Assembly (NCBI GenBank): GCA_965215445.1 | Contig: CBDCDT010000002.1 | Coordinates: forward strand, 2,046,001 to 2,110,000 | Reading direction: 5' to 3' | DNA length: 64,000 nt | DNA from: CBDBLK01 sp965215445 | Lineage (GTDB): Bacteria; Bdellovibrionota; Bacteriovoracia; Bacteriovoracales; Bacteriovoracaceae | Part shown: in pieces, positions 16,490 to 25,052 of the stretch | Layout: each line of letters starts with the position of its first letter | Position numbering within the stretch: the stretch's first letter is position 1 | Made by a program: the position numbers and the translations under genes | The notes under the pieces: generated by a model | Database searches by the model: none | What the model saw: the letters and a program-made list of their open reading frames with translations, nothing else | Told to the model about the DNA's origin: nothing

Positions 16490-17743
16490 TTATCCAAGAT
16501 AAATCTCGCGGTTTAATTTCTTTTCACTGGAGGCCACCACCAGGGAAACCGCCGCGTCTCCCAGCACGTTGATGGAGGTTCTGGCCATATCCAGGATGCG
16601 GTCGACGGCGAGAATCAGGCCGATGCCCTCCACCGGAAGGCCCACTTGCTGGAGCACCATCGCCAGAGTAATCAGCGCCGCCCCGGGAGCGGCGGCAGTG
16701 CCCACCGCCGCCAGCGTACTCATCAAAACCACCGAAACCAATTGCACCAGGGTAAGCTCTATGCCGTAAACCTGGGAAATAAACACAGTCGCCACCCCCT
16801 GCATGATCGCCGAGCCGTCCATGTGGACGGTGGCGCCCAGGGGAATGGAAAAAGAACTCACGCTGCGGTCGATGCCCATGCGCTTTTCCACCGTCTGCAA
16901 AGTCACCGGCAGGGTGACCCCACTGCTGGCGGTGCTAAAAGACAGCGCCATGAAATCCCGGGACTTTTGAAAAAAAGTGAGCAGCGGCAGGCGCGCCACC
17001 AGTTTGACCAGTGGGCAATAGATCAGGCCGACGTGAACGGCGAGCGCCAACAGCAGGCAAAAAGAATATTTGCCCAGGGTGAGCATAAAGGAAAACCCCT
17101 GTTCGGAAAACACTTTGGCGGTCAAACAAAAAACCCCGTAGGGGGCGGTCTTCATCACCAGCATCATCATCTTGATGACCACTTGATTAAAATCGGAAAA
17201 AAGGCGCAGCATCCGCTCGCCGGCAGCACCGGCGAGGGGCAGAGAAATTCCCAGCAAAAAGGCGATCACGATGAGTTGCAAGGTTTTCGCCTCCAGCATG
17301 GCCTGCAGGGGATTGGAGGGCACCAGCCCCAGCACGGTTTCGCTTAGAGTGGGGGGCGGTTTGGGAACAAAATTCTCCGCCAAGCTCAGGTCAATGCCCA
17401 TGCCAGGGCCGATCAGCGCGGCCAAAGTGATGGCGATGGTGACGGCGACGGCGGTGCAAAGAAGGTACAGGCCCAGGGTTTTGCCCCCGACCCGCCCCAG
17501 AGTTTTAACGTCGTTGAGAGAGGCGATGCCGCAAGTAAGGGATACCAAAATCAGGGGCACCACCAAGAGCTTTAACAGGGCCACAAAAATCTGCCCTCCC
17601 ACCGCCAGGGCCTCGGTGGCCAGGGAGTCTTTGAGCAGCGCCTCACCGGCAAAGAGGTTGAGGGCCGTGCCCAAAACGATGCCGACGGCCATACCCACCA
17701 GAATTTTGAAAGTTAAAGATTTGGAATTGAAATGCTCGCTCAC
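16490..17743 (-). CDS. Dicarboxylate/amino acid:cation symporter (DAACS family)
   Basis: 417 residues, eight or more membrane segments plus the two re-entrant hairpins. HP1 carries FSTASSGVTLPVTLQ (serine-rich tip), and TM7/HP2 carries the substrate region MDGSAIMQGVATVF with AAPGAALITLAMVL. TM8 has NVLGDAAVSL, the family N-x-x-G-D, where the Asp binds the amino or carboxyl group. Members (GltP, DctA) import glutamate, aspartate or C4-dicarboxylates using H+ or Na+. The absence of the canonical TM8 Arg next to the NVLGD core makes the exact substrate uncertain. Inner-membrane protein; sigma-like gene 3 follows on the same strand. Confidence 0.88.
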   Translation of the reverse strand: MSEHFNSKSLTFKILVGMAVGIVLGTALNLFAGEALLKDSLATEALAVGGQIFVALLKLLVVPLILVSLTCGIASLNDVKTLGRVGGKTLGLYLLCTAVAVTIAITLAALIGPGMGIDLSLAENFVPKPPPTLSETVLGLVPSNPLQAMLEAKTLQLIVIAFLLGISLPLAGAAGERMLRLFSDFNQVVIKMMMLVMKTAPYGVFCLTAKVFSEQGFSFMLTLGKYSFCLLLALAVHVGLIYCPLVKLVARLPLLTFFQKSRDFMALSFSTASSGVTLPVTLQTVEKRMGIDRSVSSFSIPLGATVHMDGSAIMQGVATVFISQVYGIELTLVQLVSVVLMSTLAAVGTAAAPGAALITLAMVLQQVGLPVEGIGLILAVDRILDMARTSINVLGDAAVSLVVASSEKKLNREIYLG

Positions 17744-17795
17744 GACTACCCCCTTGCAAAACCTTTTGTGTCAGTGTTAATTTCGCCTTGATACT

Positions 17796-19082
17796 ATGAA
17801 TTTCGGCAATAGACAACTTTGCCCCCAAGTGCTTTCCCTGAAAGAGTCGGCCACTCTGGCGATCAACCAAGAAGCATTGCGTAAACGCGCCGCAGGAGAA
17901 GAAGTCTGCCACCTGGGCTTTGGCCAGTCCCCCTTTCCCGTCCATCCCCTGATTTCAGACTCTTTGCGCAACAACGCCCACCGCAACATCTACCTCCCCA
18001 CCCAGGGCCTGCCCGAACTGCGCAAAACGCTGGCCGACCACCTCCAAAAAAGAGGTAGCGCATTTGAGGCGGGTGACATTTTTGTAGGCCCGGGCAGCAA
18101 GGAGTTGATTTTTGACTTTCTCTTGCTACTCGACGGCCCCTTGTATATCCCCGCCCCCAGCTGGGTCAGCTATGGCCCTCAGGCCCAACTGCTAAAAAAA
18201 CCAATCCAGGTGATTCCAACCGAGAGGGCGGACGACTACAAAGTCACCCCCAAAAAATTAGAAGAGAGTGCTCACCTGGTGGATTCCCGCACGCAAAAGC
18301 TGCTGATCTTAAACTCCCCTTCCAACCCCACCGGGGTCGTCTACCAAAGGGAAGAAATGCAAGCACTGGTGCCCGTCTTGCGCAAGCACAACTTTGTGGT
18401 TTTAAGCGATGAAATCTACCGGGAAATTTATTTTGGGGACTCCCTTCCCGCCAGTTTTGCAGAAGTCTACCCGGAGGCAACCTTTGTCACCGGAGGACTT
18501 TCCAAGGCCTTTTCCGCCGGGGGATACCGTTTGGGATTTATCGCCCTCCCGGAGGGAAGTGCCCAACTGCGCTCCGCCTTTACCTCGCTGGCCAGTGAAA
18601 CTTTCAGTTCTGTGGCCGCGCCGGTTCAGTACGCCGCCGCGGTCGCCTTTAGTGACTCTCCCGAAATGAATGCCAGAAGTGAGCTTTGCCGCAACATCCA
18701 CCGCGCCTGCTCCCTTTATTTGTGGAAGGGGTTTTGCGACTTGGGCATGAACTGCCCCCGGCCGGACGGCGCCTTTTATTTGTTTCCTGGCCTGGAAAAC
18801 TTTGCGCCGCAATTGTCCTCAAAGGGCATCCAAAGCGCCGCCCAAATGTGCGACTACCTGCTGGAAAATCATGGTCTGGCGGTACTGCCGGGAACGGATT
18901 TTTACACTCCCCAAGACGCCCTCACCTTCCGCGCCGCCCACGTGGACTACGACGGGGCAGCAGTGCTCGCCGCCGCCGAGACGGCCGCCTCCCTGGACGA
19001 CGCCTTTGTCGAGGCCCATTGCCCCAACCTGCCCCGCGCGCTGGCGTACTTTAAGGATTTTTTGGGGACACTGCTTCCCTAA
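17796..19082 (+). CDS. PLP-dependent class I/II aminotransferase
   Basis: 428 residues. Fold-type I features: YLPTQGLPELRKTLADHL near the N-terminus, NSPSNPTG (Asn/phosphate region), DEIYREIYF (Asp pairs with PLP nitrogen), and the Schiff-base Lys K237 in GGLSKAFSAGGYRLGF, followed by a C-terminal F-R-A-A-H region where the substrate-carboxylate Arg sits. It transfers an amino group from an amino acid to a 2-oxoacid. The exact substrate (aspartate, tyrosine or other) cannot be set. Divergent from the symporter by 52 bp. Confidence 0.9.
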   Translation: MNFGNRQLCPQVLSLKESATLAINQEALRKRAAGEEVCHLGFGQSPFPVHPLISDSLRNNAHRNIYLPTQGLPELRKTLADHLQKRGSAFEAGDIFVGPGSKELIFDFLLLLDGPLYIPAPSWVSYGPQAQLLKKPIQVIPTERADDYKVTPKKLEESAHLVDSRTQKLLILNSPSNPTGVVYQREEMQALVPVLRKHNFVVLSDEIYREIYFGDSLPASFAEVYPEATFVTGGLSKAFSAGGYRLGFIALPEGSAQLRSAFTSLASETFSSVAAPVQYAAAVAFSDSPEMNARSELCRNIHRACSLYLWKGFCDLGMNCPRPDGAFYLFPGLENFAPQLSSKGIQSAAQMCDYLLENHGLAVLPGTDFYTPQDALTFRAAHVDYDGAAVLAAAETAASLDDAFVEAHCPNLPRALAYFKDFLGTLLP

Positions 19083-19131
19083 AACCTAGTATTGATATAT
19101 AAGACAATTTGCCTTATTGAGGTAAATAAAC

Positions 19132-19446
19132 ATGACTATTAGAAAAAAATCAACCTACGAAAGACTGTTAAAGAAAACAGGTTTGAGCATGACTTTTGCC
19201 AACCACCTCGAGTCAATTATTGAAACTGATTTTGAGGGCCAGTCCGCTTGCGCAAGAAAAATCGGCATGACTCCCCAGTCTCTCAACGATTATATCAAGG
19301 GCAAGAGGATTCCGACGCCTTCTTTGGCCGGAAAAATGGCCAAAAAATTGGGTTATCCCCAAGAACTTTTTATCGAGTTGGCCCTCTCCGATTTACTCAA
19401 GCGTTGTGGATATAAATACCTGGTAGAAAGTAAATCCATCGCTTAA
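19132..19446 (+). CDS. Small helix-turn-helix (XRE/Cro-like) DNA-binding protein
   Basis: 104 residues. The central part has ACARKIGMTPQSLNDYIKG followed by KRIPTPSLAGKMAKKLGY, a Cro/C1-type HTH in which helix 3 is TPQSLNDYIKG. It has no signal or membrane segment. It probably acts as a transcriptional repressor or antitoxin-like regulator. The upstream AT-rich stretch (19083-19131) holds the likely promoter and AGGT ribosome site. Its target is unknown; neighbours on the other strand include the DUF4160 pair. Confidence 0.72.
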   Translation: MTIRKKSTYERLLKKTGLSMTFANHLESIIETDFEGQSACARKIGMTPQSLNDYIKGKRIPTPSLAGKMAKKLGYPQELFIELALSDLLKRCGYKYLVESKSIA

Positions 19447-19475
19447 AAAGCGAGTAAACTTTCCAAGCGCGGCCA

Positions 19476-19930
19476 TTATATACCCCATCTGGGGAGATTT
19501 TTGTACAGTGGAAAATAATAAAAATAAGTATTGAGCAAAGCACTCCCTGCAGAACTTCGACAATTAAATATTCCAATCCTCCCCAGAGTCGAGTCAACAC
19601 GATTAACAGATATTTTCATACGGCAATGAAATGTTTCGCGTTGAGAGTTGACTTTGCTTTCAAAAACCAAATCGAGAGCAGATAAATCAAAAATAACAGA
19701 AGGCAGCCAAGAATGCACAATCTCATCCAACCAAGAACTCAAAGACATGGAAACTATTTTAACATCCTCCAAACCAAAATATCCAAATCTGTTTTCGATC
19801 TTTCGGGCCAAAACCGAATATTCAATACGCGGAAAATCCGAGTCTGGCAATAAAGCAAAATACTGCCCGTCTTCCGCCCGAATCGTCCCGATGAAGATAG
19901 GAACAGGAAAAATGCGATGATTTTGGCCAT
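19476..19930 (-). pseudogene. Small gene downstream of DUF4160, frameshifted near its start
   Basis: A perfect AGGAG ribosome site and ATG at 19930 read M-A-K, then lose the frame. The long downstream frame (stop at 19476) has no ATG/GTG before a TTG at 19850, yet reads protein-like sequence (PVPIFIGTIRAEDGQYFALL) right up to the start region. Adding one A to the AAAA run at 19922-19925 joins the two as M-A-K-N-H-R-I-F-P-V-P. So this is either a real one-base deletion, a slippage-controlled gene or a sequence error. About 151 residues if repaired; no family recognised. It sits 47 bp behind the DUF4160 gene on the same strand. Confidence 0.5.
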
Positions 19931-19977
19931 GAATTTACTCCTATTAGGGTAAGGGGACATTGTACTCATAAAATCGC

Positions 19978-20238
19978 TCATTTGTTTGCCCCTGGAATTT
20001 TGTTGAATCGACCTTCTCTTTTTATAAGTTCCCAATTGTTTAACAGTTCTTTCCTATATTGTCTGGCCCAAGTTGACACTATGCGATCAGTTCTGGGTGG
20101 AAGTACTCCCATCTTTTTTCCTGAATTTATATCATAACTGGCCTCATAATTTTGATAATAGCTGTGAAAATGAGGTGGACTATGATCGTCGTAGTACATT
20201 CTAATGATAATTCCAAAAAATCTTGAAATTTCGGGCAT
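19978..20238 (-). CDS. DUF4160 family protein
   Basis: 86 residues from the ATG at 20238 (AGGA upstream; a TTG nine bases earlier is the alternative). It matches DUF4160: MPEISRFFGIIIRMYYDDHSP at the start with D-H-x-P-P-H-F-H. The motif is followed by a short beta/alpha body ending in W-x-L-I. DUF4160 genes are often paired with a second small gene (commonly DUF2442) and are suspected toxin-antitoxin-like modules, though the activity is unproven. Here the partner position holds the frameshifted gene 19476-19930, which does not look like DUF2442 to me. Confidence 0.75.
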   Translation of the reverse strand: MPEISRFFGIIIRMYYDDHSPPHFHSYYQNYEASYDINSGKKMGVLPPRTDRIVSTWARQYRKELLNNWELIKREGRFNKIPGANK

Positions 20239-20250
20239 TGTACTCAATCC

Positions 20251-22421
20251 TCACCAGGAAAGCAATTTCTCCAGCGTGCGCACCACGTCCCCCACCTGGG
20301 GCAAAATCGCCTCTTCCAAGTCGGGGCAATAGGCGACGTGAACGTCCTGGGCCGCCACCCGCAAGATGGGAGCGTCGAGCAGCTCGAAGCAGGTTTCGTT
20401 TATGCTGGCGGCGATTTCCCCGGCAAACCCCGAAGTTTTGGTTTCCTCGTGGGCGATCAAAAGGCGGTTGGTTTTGGCCAGAGAGGTTTGAATCGCCTCC
20501 AGGTCGAAGGGGGCCAGCGTGCGCAGGTCGATGACTTCGACACTTTTTCCCTGTGCCTCCAGTTGTTTGGCGGCCTCCAGGGACTTGGACACCAACGCCC
20601 CCCAGGTGACCAGCGTGGCGTCCCTTCCTTCGCGCACCACTTTGGCGCACCCGAAGGGGACACAGTAGTCTTCGCCGGGATCGGCGCTGCGGTTGTGGCC
20701 CTGATAGTAGAGGTGTTTGTGCTCCAAAAATAAAACCGGATCGTCGGCGCGCAGGGCGGTTCGCAGAAGGCCTGCGGCGTCGGCGGCATTGGAGGGGAAG
20801 GCCACTCTCAGCCCCGGAATGTGGGTGTAGAGCGATTCCCCCGACTGGGAGTGATAGATCGCCCCCCCCGCAAATAGCCGCCGATGGGAACGCGGATGAC
20901 CACCGGGCAGGGGTAGTCCCCTCCCGAGCGGTAGCGGCTGGTGGCGAGTTCGTTTTTGATTTGCATGAAGGCGGTCCAGATATAGTCGAAGAATTGAATT
21001 TCCACCACCGGGAGAATCCCGCGATAGGCCTGGCCGATCGCCCGCCCGACAATATTCGCCTCGGCCAGGGGGGAATTGAACACCTGGCCTTCGCGCGAGA
21101 CGCGCTGGACTCCGGCGGAAACCTTGAACACGCCCCCCTTGCCGGCGAGGTCGGGATCGTCCAGTTTCTCCAACTGGCCGAAGTCGGCGACGTCCTGGCC
21201 CCACAGGCGCAGCAGGGGGTTTTTTTGAAATTCGCTCTTTAAGACGGCGTTGATCGCCCCGGCCATGGGGATGTCGTCTTTGCCCTCAAACGTCCCCTGG
21301 CGCTCAAAGTCCCGGTGGGAAGTCATGTCCACCCGGTCGCTGTAGAGGTAGTCGAGAGCGGTGGATTTTTCCGGCCAGGGGGTTTTCAGCGCCTTCTGAT
21401 AGGCCTCTTTGCACTCGGCATCGACTTCACTTAAAAGTTTTTGGTGTTCTTTTTCGCTGATGATTCCCGCCCGGATCAAAAAGCGCGGGAAGCTGCCCAC
21501 CACGTCGCACCGGGATTCCTCGTCGAGTTCTTTTTTAGTGCGGTACATTTTGTGGTCGTCGGAAAGCGAGTGGCCATAGGGGCGGGTGACGTGGGAGTGC
21601 ACCAGCGCCGGGCCTTTACCCGCCCGCAAATGGGCCTCCGCCCGTTTGAAAGCGGCGTAGGATTCGATCGGGCAGTTGCCGTCACATTCAAACAGGGCAA
21701 TCCCCGGAAAGTGTTCCAGCGCGCGACTGATGGAACCTAAAGGGGTCTGGGTTTCCACCGGCACTGAAATCGCCCAGGCATTGTCTTCGACATGGAAAAG
21801 TACCGGGAGTTTTTGCACGCTGGCGGTGGTCAGCGCCTCCCAAAATTCCCCCTGGGCGGTGGTTCCGTCGCCGCAAGAGGTGTAGACAATCTCATCTTTG
21901 TGGAAAGGGTGAGAAGCGGCGGCCTTTTTGTCTTTTTTGGAAAGGGTCGCCAGATAGCGCCCCCCTTCGGCCAATCCCACCGCCTGTAAAAACTGGGTTC
22001 CGGTGCAGGAAGATTTATTGACGATATTGAGCGCCTTGTTGCCCCAGTGGGCGGGCATTTGACGGCCCTTGGAGGAGCTGTCCCCCAGGTTGCCGTTGGC
22101 CTGGCAGAGCATTTCGTAGGGGGTTACCCCCAGCCCCAGGCACAGGGCGCGGTCGCGGTAGTAGCACAAAAAATAGTCATAAGCGGGGCGCAAAACGCTG
22201 GCCGCGGCGACCAATACCCCCTCATGCCCTGCTCCAGAAATCTGAAAAAAGGCCTGCTGTTTTTTGCGCATGGCAATTTCCGTGTCATCCAACTTGCGCG
22301 AAAGGTGGACAGTACGCAGCATTTGCAACATTTTGCCCTTGGAAAGGCCATGTTTTTTGGCCAGTTTAAGTTTGGTATCGACTGCTTTGCTTGGCCGTGA
22401 GGCCTTGCGCGACTGCGGCAT
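20251..22421 (-). pseudogene. 2-oxoacid dehydrogenase E1, alpha-beta fusion, frameshifted at a poly-C run
   Basis: About 720 residues if repaired. The alpha part has the thiamine-diphosphate motif GDGTTAQGEFWE...NAWAIS and a conserved active-site loop with YGHSLSDD. The beta part has E-x-x-I-V-G-x-A-I-G and QIKNELATSRYRSGG. The frame breaks at eight Cs (20862-20869, plus strand). With nine, the product reads GGYLRGGAIYHSQSGES straight into the second frame and on to the normal C-terminus. Fused E1 of this kind decarboxylates pyruvate or branched-chain 2-oxoacids and passes the acyl group to E2; no E2/E3 gene is nearby. A homopolymer error in the assembly and a genuine recent mutation are both possible. 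Confidence 0.85.
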
Positions 22422-22483
22422 AAAAACTCCCAGTTCCTAAAAATGCCCGTTTTCAAGCGCTTAGGCAAGAATCTTTTTTTTCG

Positions 22484-22513
22484 TTGACGAAACTTGAAAA
22501 ACGCCCTTATGAT
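22484..22513 (+). promoter_or_regulatory. Sigma-70-type promoter for the 22554 gene
   Basis: TTGACG (22484-22489), 18-bp spacer, TATGAT (22508-22513), 40 bp before the start codon in the divergent spacer between the E1 gene and the exported 488-residue protein. Confidence 0.5.
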
Positions 22514-22553
22514 GGGAAACCCTTAACCGCCCAACCAAAAAGGAAGCTTGTCT

Positions 22554-24020
22554 ATGCAACCCGCCAACCACCTTCTCTTTCTCTCCCTGAGTACTCTTTT
22601 GCTGTCGATGCCCGCCCACTCCGAAGACGACAAATGTTCCGCCGCCACGCAGGCGCTGTTGCGGGAAAATGCCCGGGACATTGAAGAGGTCAGCGCCGTG
22701 GTGGATACCCTCAAAGCTAGCTCTTCCATGCGTTTTGTACAAAAGCGGGAAGACCTTTTTGAAGGTCTGCCCCAAACGCAAAGGGCGGTGGAAAGTCTCA
22801 ACGAGAAAAACTCGGCGGTAACCCTTATTCCCGAATACGATCTACTTCCCCGCGCCCTCCAAGGCGGCACTCCCCGCACACTGATCGTCCGTCTGGAAAA
22901 TGTCCCCAACGCCCTTTGGATTGAAAGCGAAACCATGTTGGCCAAATACGAGTCCCTGCGGGAGGCCTACGCCAGCTTTTACGCCACCATGGCGGGCAGC
23001 GGGCAATGGGTGGAGAGTGCCGAAATCGCCGCCGCCACAAAGCGCGTCCAGGCCTTGCAGGACAAACACGACAGAGTCAACGAGGAATACTTTGCTTTCC
23101 TCAAACAAAAATCGGAAGAACTCCAGACCGCCAAAAGTGACGAGAAAAAACTAATGGCCTACTGGAAAGACATCGTCGAACAGGACGCACTCCAAAGAAA
23201 TATCAAGGCCAATCTGGAAGAATTTAAAAAGCTGGAAGCGGAATGGAATCGATTTGAAATGCATTTTGTTTCGGTTCAAGACCTGAACTACGTCGATGGC
23301 AAGAAGGTTCTCATCGACGGGAGCATCCAAACCATTCCCGACGAGGATTTGATGGCCGAGGCAGTGGTCAAAAATTACTACCACATTCGGAAAATTTTTG
23401 GCACGGAACTGGATCAAGACATCGACTTAAAGGAACTCCACGGCATGGTGGAAAACTCCGGCGAGACTTTTTTCAATCTGCCCAAATGGGAATTTAAAAA
23501 CCTGGATGAATTTCACCAATTGGAAGGCCCCAAAGGACATATCAGCAAAGTCACCGACGGAAAAAACCATCTCTACCCCATGCTGTTAGGTGACGCCCTC
23601 ACCGACGTCTTTTTTAGCGGCAAGGCCCAATTCATCCGCGAAAATCTACAAAAAGAACTGTTTGCAGAAATTGGGGCACTTCAAGAACAACTCAACAAAG
23701 ATCAACCTCTGTTAAAGGAAACCGTGGCCGACAAATTGATGGCCATGGACAGCGTTCGCCGGGAGCTTTTGTCGCACACGCAGGAACTGATCGAAATGCA
23801 GGAGGAGGAATACGCCCAGTACGCAAGCAGCACGGTTCGCATCGACTGGAATCCCGAGGGGCTGGAACAGCTGGCGGAAATTATCGCCAAGCTGACCGAT
23901 GAAATCAAAGAACGCGAGGCCTTGGTGCGGGCGCAATCCGAAAAGAACGACCCCTCTCTGGAATTTTTGCGCTTCTCTGATGAAGACAATGAACCCACTG
24001 ACGGAAGACTTTTCGACTAA
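22554..24020 (+). CDS. Exported protein of unknown function, 488 residues
   Basis: ATG at 22554, eight bases after AAGGAAG; a TTG at 22548 is the alternative. The signal peptide is FLSLSTLLLSMPAHS then E-D-D-K-C-S-A-A-T-Q-A-L-L-R, the shared Cys segment. The mature protein is acidic and mostly helical, with long charged helices at about residues 115-235 (Glu/Lys-rich, coiled-coil-like) and 365-470. A less helical middle part has Y-x-x-I-R and F-F-N-L-P-K-W-E-F. No catalytic motif or known domain is recognised. It is predicted to be exported and part of the same cohort as the sigma-like and metalloprotease-like proteins. It converges with rsgA (3' overlap of 4 bp). Confidence 0.65.
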   Translation: MQPANHLLFLSLSTLLLSMPAHSEDDKCSAATQALLRENARDIEEVSAVVDTLKASSSMRFVQKREDLFEGLPQTQRAVESLNEKNSAVTLIPEYDLLPRALQGGTPRTLIVRLENVPNALWIESETMLAKYESLREAYASFYATMAGSGQWVESAEIAAATKRVQALQDKHDRVNEEYFAFLKQKSEELQTAKSDEKKLMAYWKDIVEQDALQRNIKANLEEFKKLEAEWNRFEMHFVSVQDLNYVDGKKVLIDGSIQTIPDEDLMAEAVVKNYYHIRKIFGTELDQDIDLKELHGMVENSGETFFNLPKWEFKNLDEFHQLEGPKGHISKVTDGKNHLYPMLLGDALTDVFFSGKAQFIRENLQKELFAEIGALQEQLNKDQPLLKETVADKLMAMDSVRRELLSHTQELIEMQEEEYAQYASSTVRIDWNPEGLEQLAEIIAKLTDEIKEREALVRAQSEKNDPSLEFLRFSDEDNEPTDGRLFD

Positions 24021-24949
24021 AACTTTTTCGCCCACTGGGGAGTGGCACTAATTTCTCCCAAAATGCGCTGGTAAGAGGCGAGCCTGACAAAGCTCGCTCT
24101 CGAGTCGTCGCTCCCCTCGCTCCCAAAAAAAGCACAACCCCTGGCCCCTTCTTTGTGCGTGCAATTGGGGAAAGCGCACCGGCGGGCGATTTCGGCCAGA
24201 TCGGGAAAGTAATTTATCAGTTCTCCCGGGGCGATGTCGTCCAGGGAGAGACTTTTGATTCCCGGGCCATCAATAAGGTTGCCAAAGGGCAGGTCGATAA
24301 TTTCTGGCCAGGTGGTGGTGTGCGCCCCCTTGTCCTTTTTGGAAAGCTCCCCCACCCGCGCCAGCGAAGCATCCTCCCGCAAACAATTGACCAGGGTCGA
24401 TTTTCCCACTCCCGACTGTCCCACCAGCAACACGCTTTTACCCTTCAAGACCGCCTTCAATTGTTTTACGCCGGAGGATAAATATTGCAGTTTATAGGAA
24501 TCTGCGAACTTAGCGGAAATTTCAAAACAGGAAACCTCCAAGTGCCGCCAGCAGCGCAATTGGCGCTCAAAATCAAAGTCTTCGCGCCTGTGCAAATCCA
24601 TTTTATTAAACACCAAAAAGGCCTCCACCCCCCACTGACAAGCGCGCACCAAAAAGCGATCGACCACGCTGGGTTTAAAATGCGGTTTGGAGACGGAGGA
24701 ACAAATCAGCAGCCCGTCCACGTTGGCGGCGGTGACCTTTTTCTTCCTTTCGCGAAGAGAGATGCGGAAAACTTCTGTGCGCCGGGGTTCGAGGGAGACG
24801 ATGCCGTATTCACCTCCCAACTCACGAAGCTGCACATAGTCCCCCACCGCGAGCTTCCCCTCTGCGGCGAGTACCCCCGCCTTGCCCTTGGCCCTGGCAA
24901 AAACCAATTCCCCCGAATCCAAAATCTTGCACTCAAAGTGGCGGCGCAA
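24017..24949 (-). CDS. rsgA: Ribosome small-subunit-dependent GTPase RsgA
   Basis: 310 residues from a TTG at 24949; no ATG exists upstream in frame. An N-terminal OB fold is followed by a circularly permuted GTPase: N-K-M-D-L (G4), then the P-loop GQSGVGKSTLVN near 176, KGAHTTTWPEI (G2) and DGPGIKSLSL (G3). The C-terminal zinc site is C-A-F-P-N-C-T-H with a later G-C. RsgA helps late maturation of the 30S subunit. Divergent from leuS by 103 bp. Confidence 0.93.
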   Translation of the reverse strand: MRRHFECKILDSGELVFARAKGKAGVLAAEGKLAVGDYVQLRELGGEYGIVSLEPRRTEVFRISLRERKKKVTAANVDGLLICSSVSKPHFKPSVVDRFLVRACQWGVEAFLVFNKMDLHRREDFDFERQLRCWRHLEVSCFEISAKFADSYKLQYLSSGVKQLKAVLKGKSVLLVGQSGVGKSTLVNCLREDASLARVGELSKKDKGAHTTTWPEIIDLPFGNLIDGPGIKSLSLDDIAPGELINYFPDLAEIARRCAFPNCTHKEGARGCAFFGSEGSDDSRASFVRLASYQRILGEISATPQWAKKF

Positions 24950-25052
24950 ACGGCGATAAATCCTGGCCCTGATAATATTCTCCCATTAATAAAATGCCGT
25001 GATTGTGCCCCAGATATTGGATAAAGACAAAAAACCTGCTAAATTTTACCCG

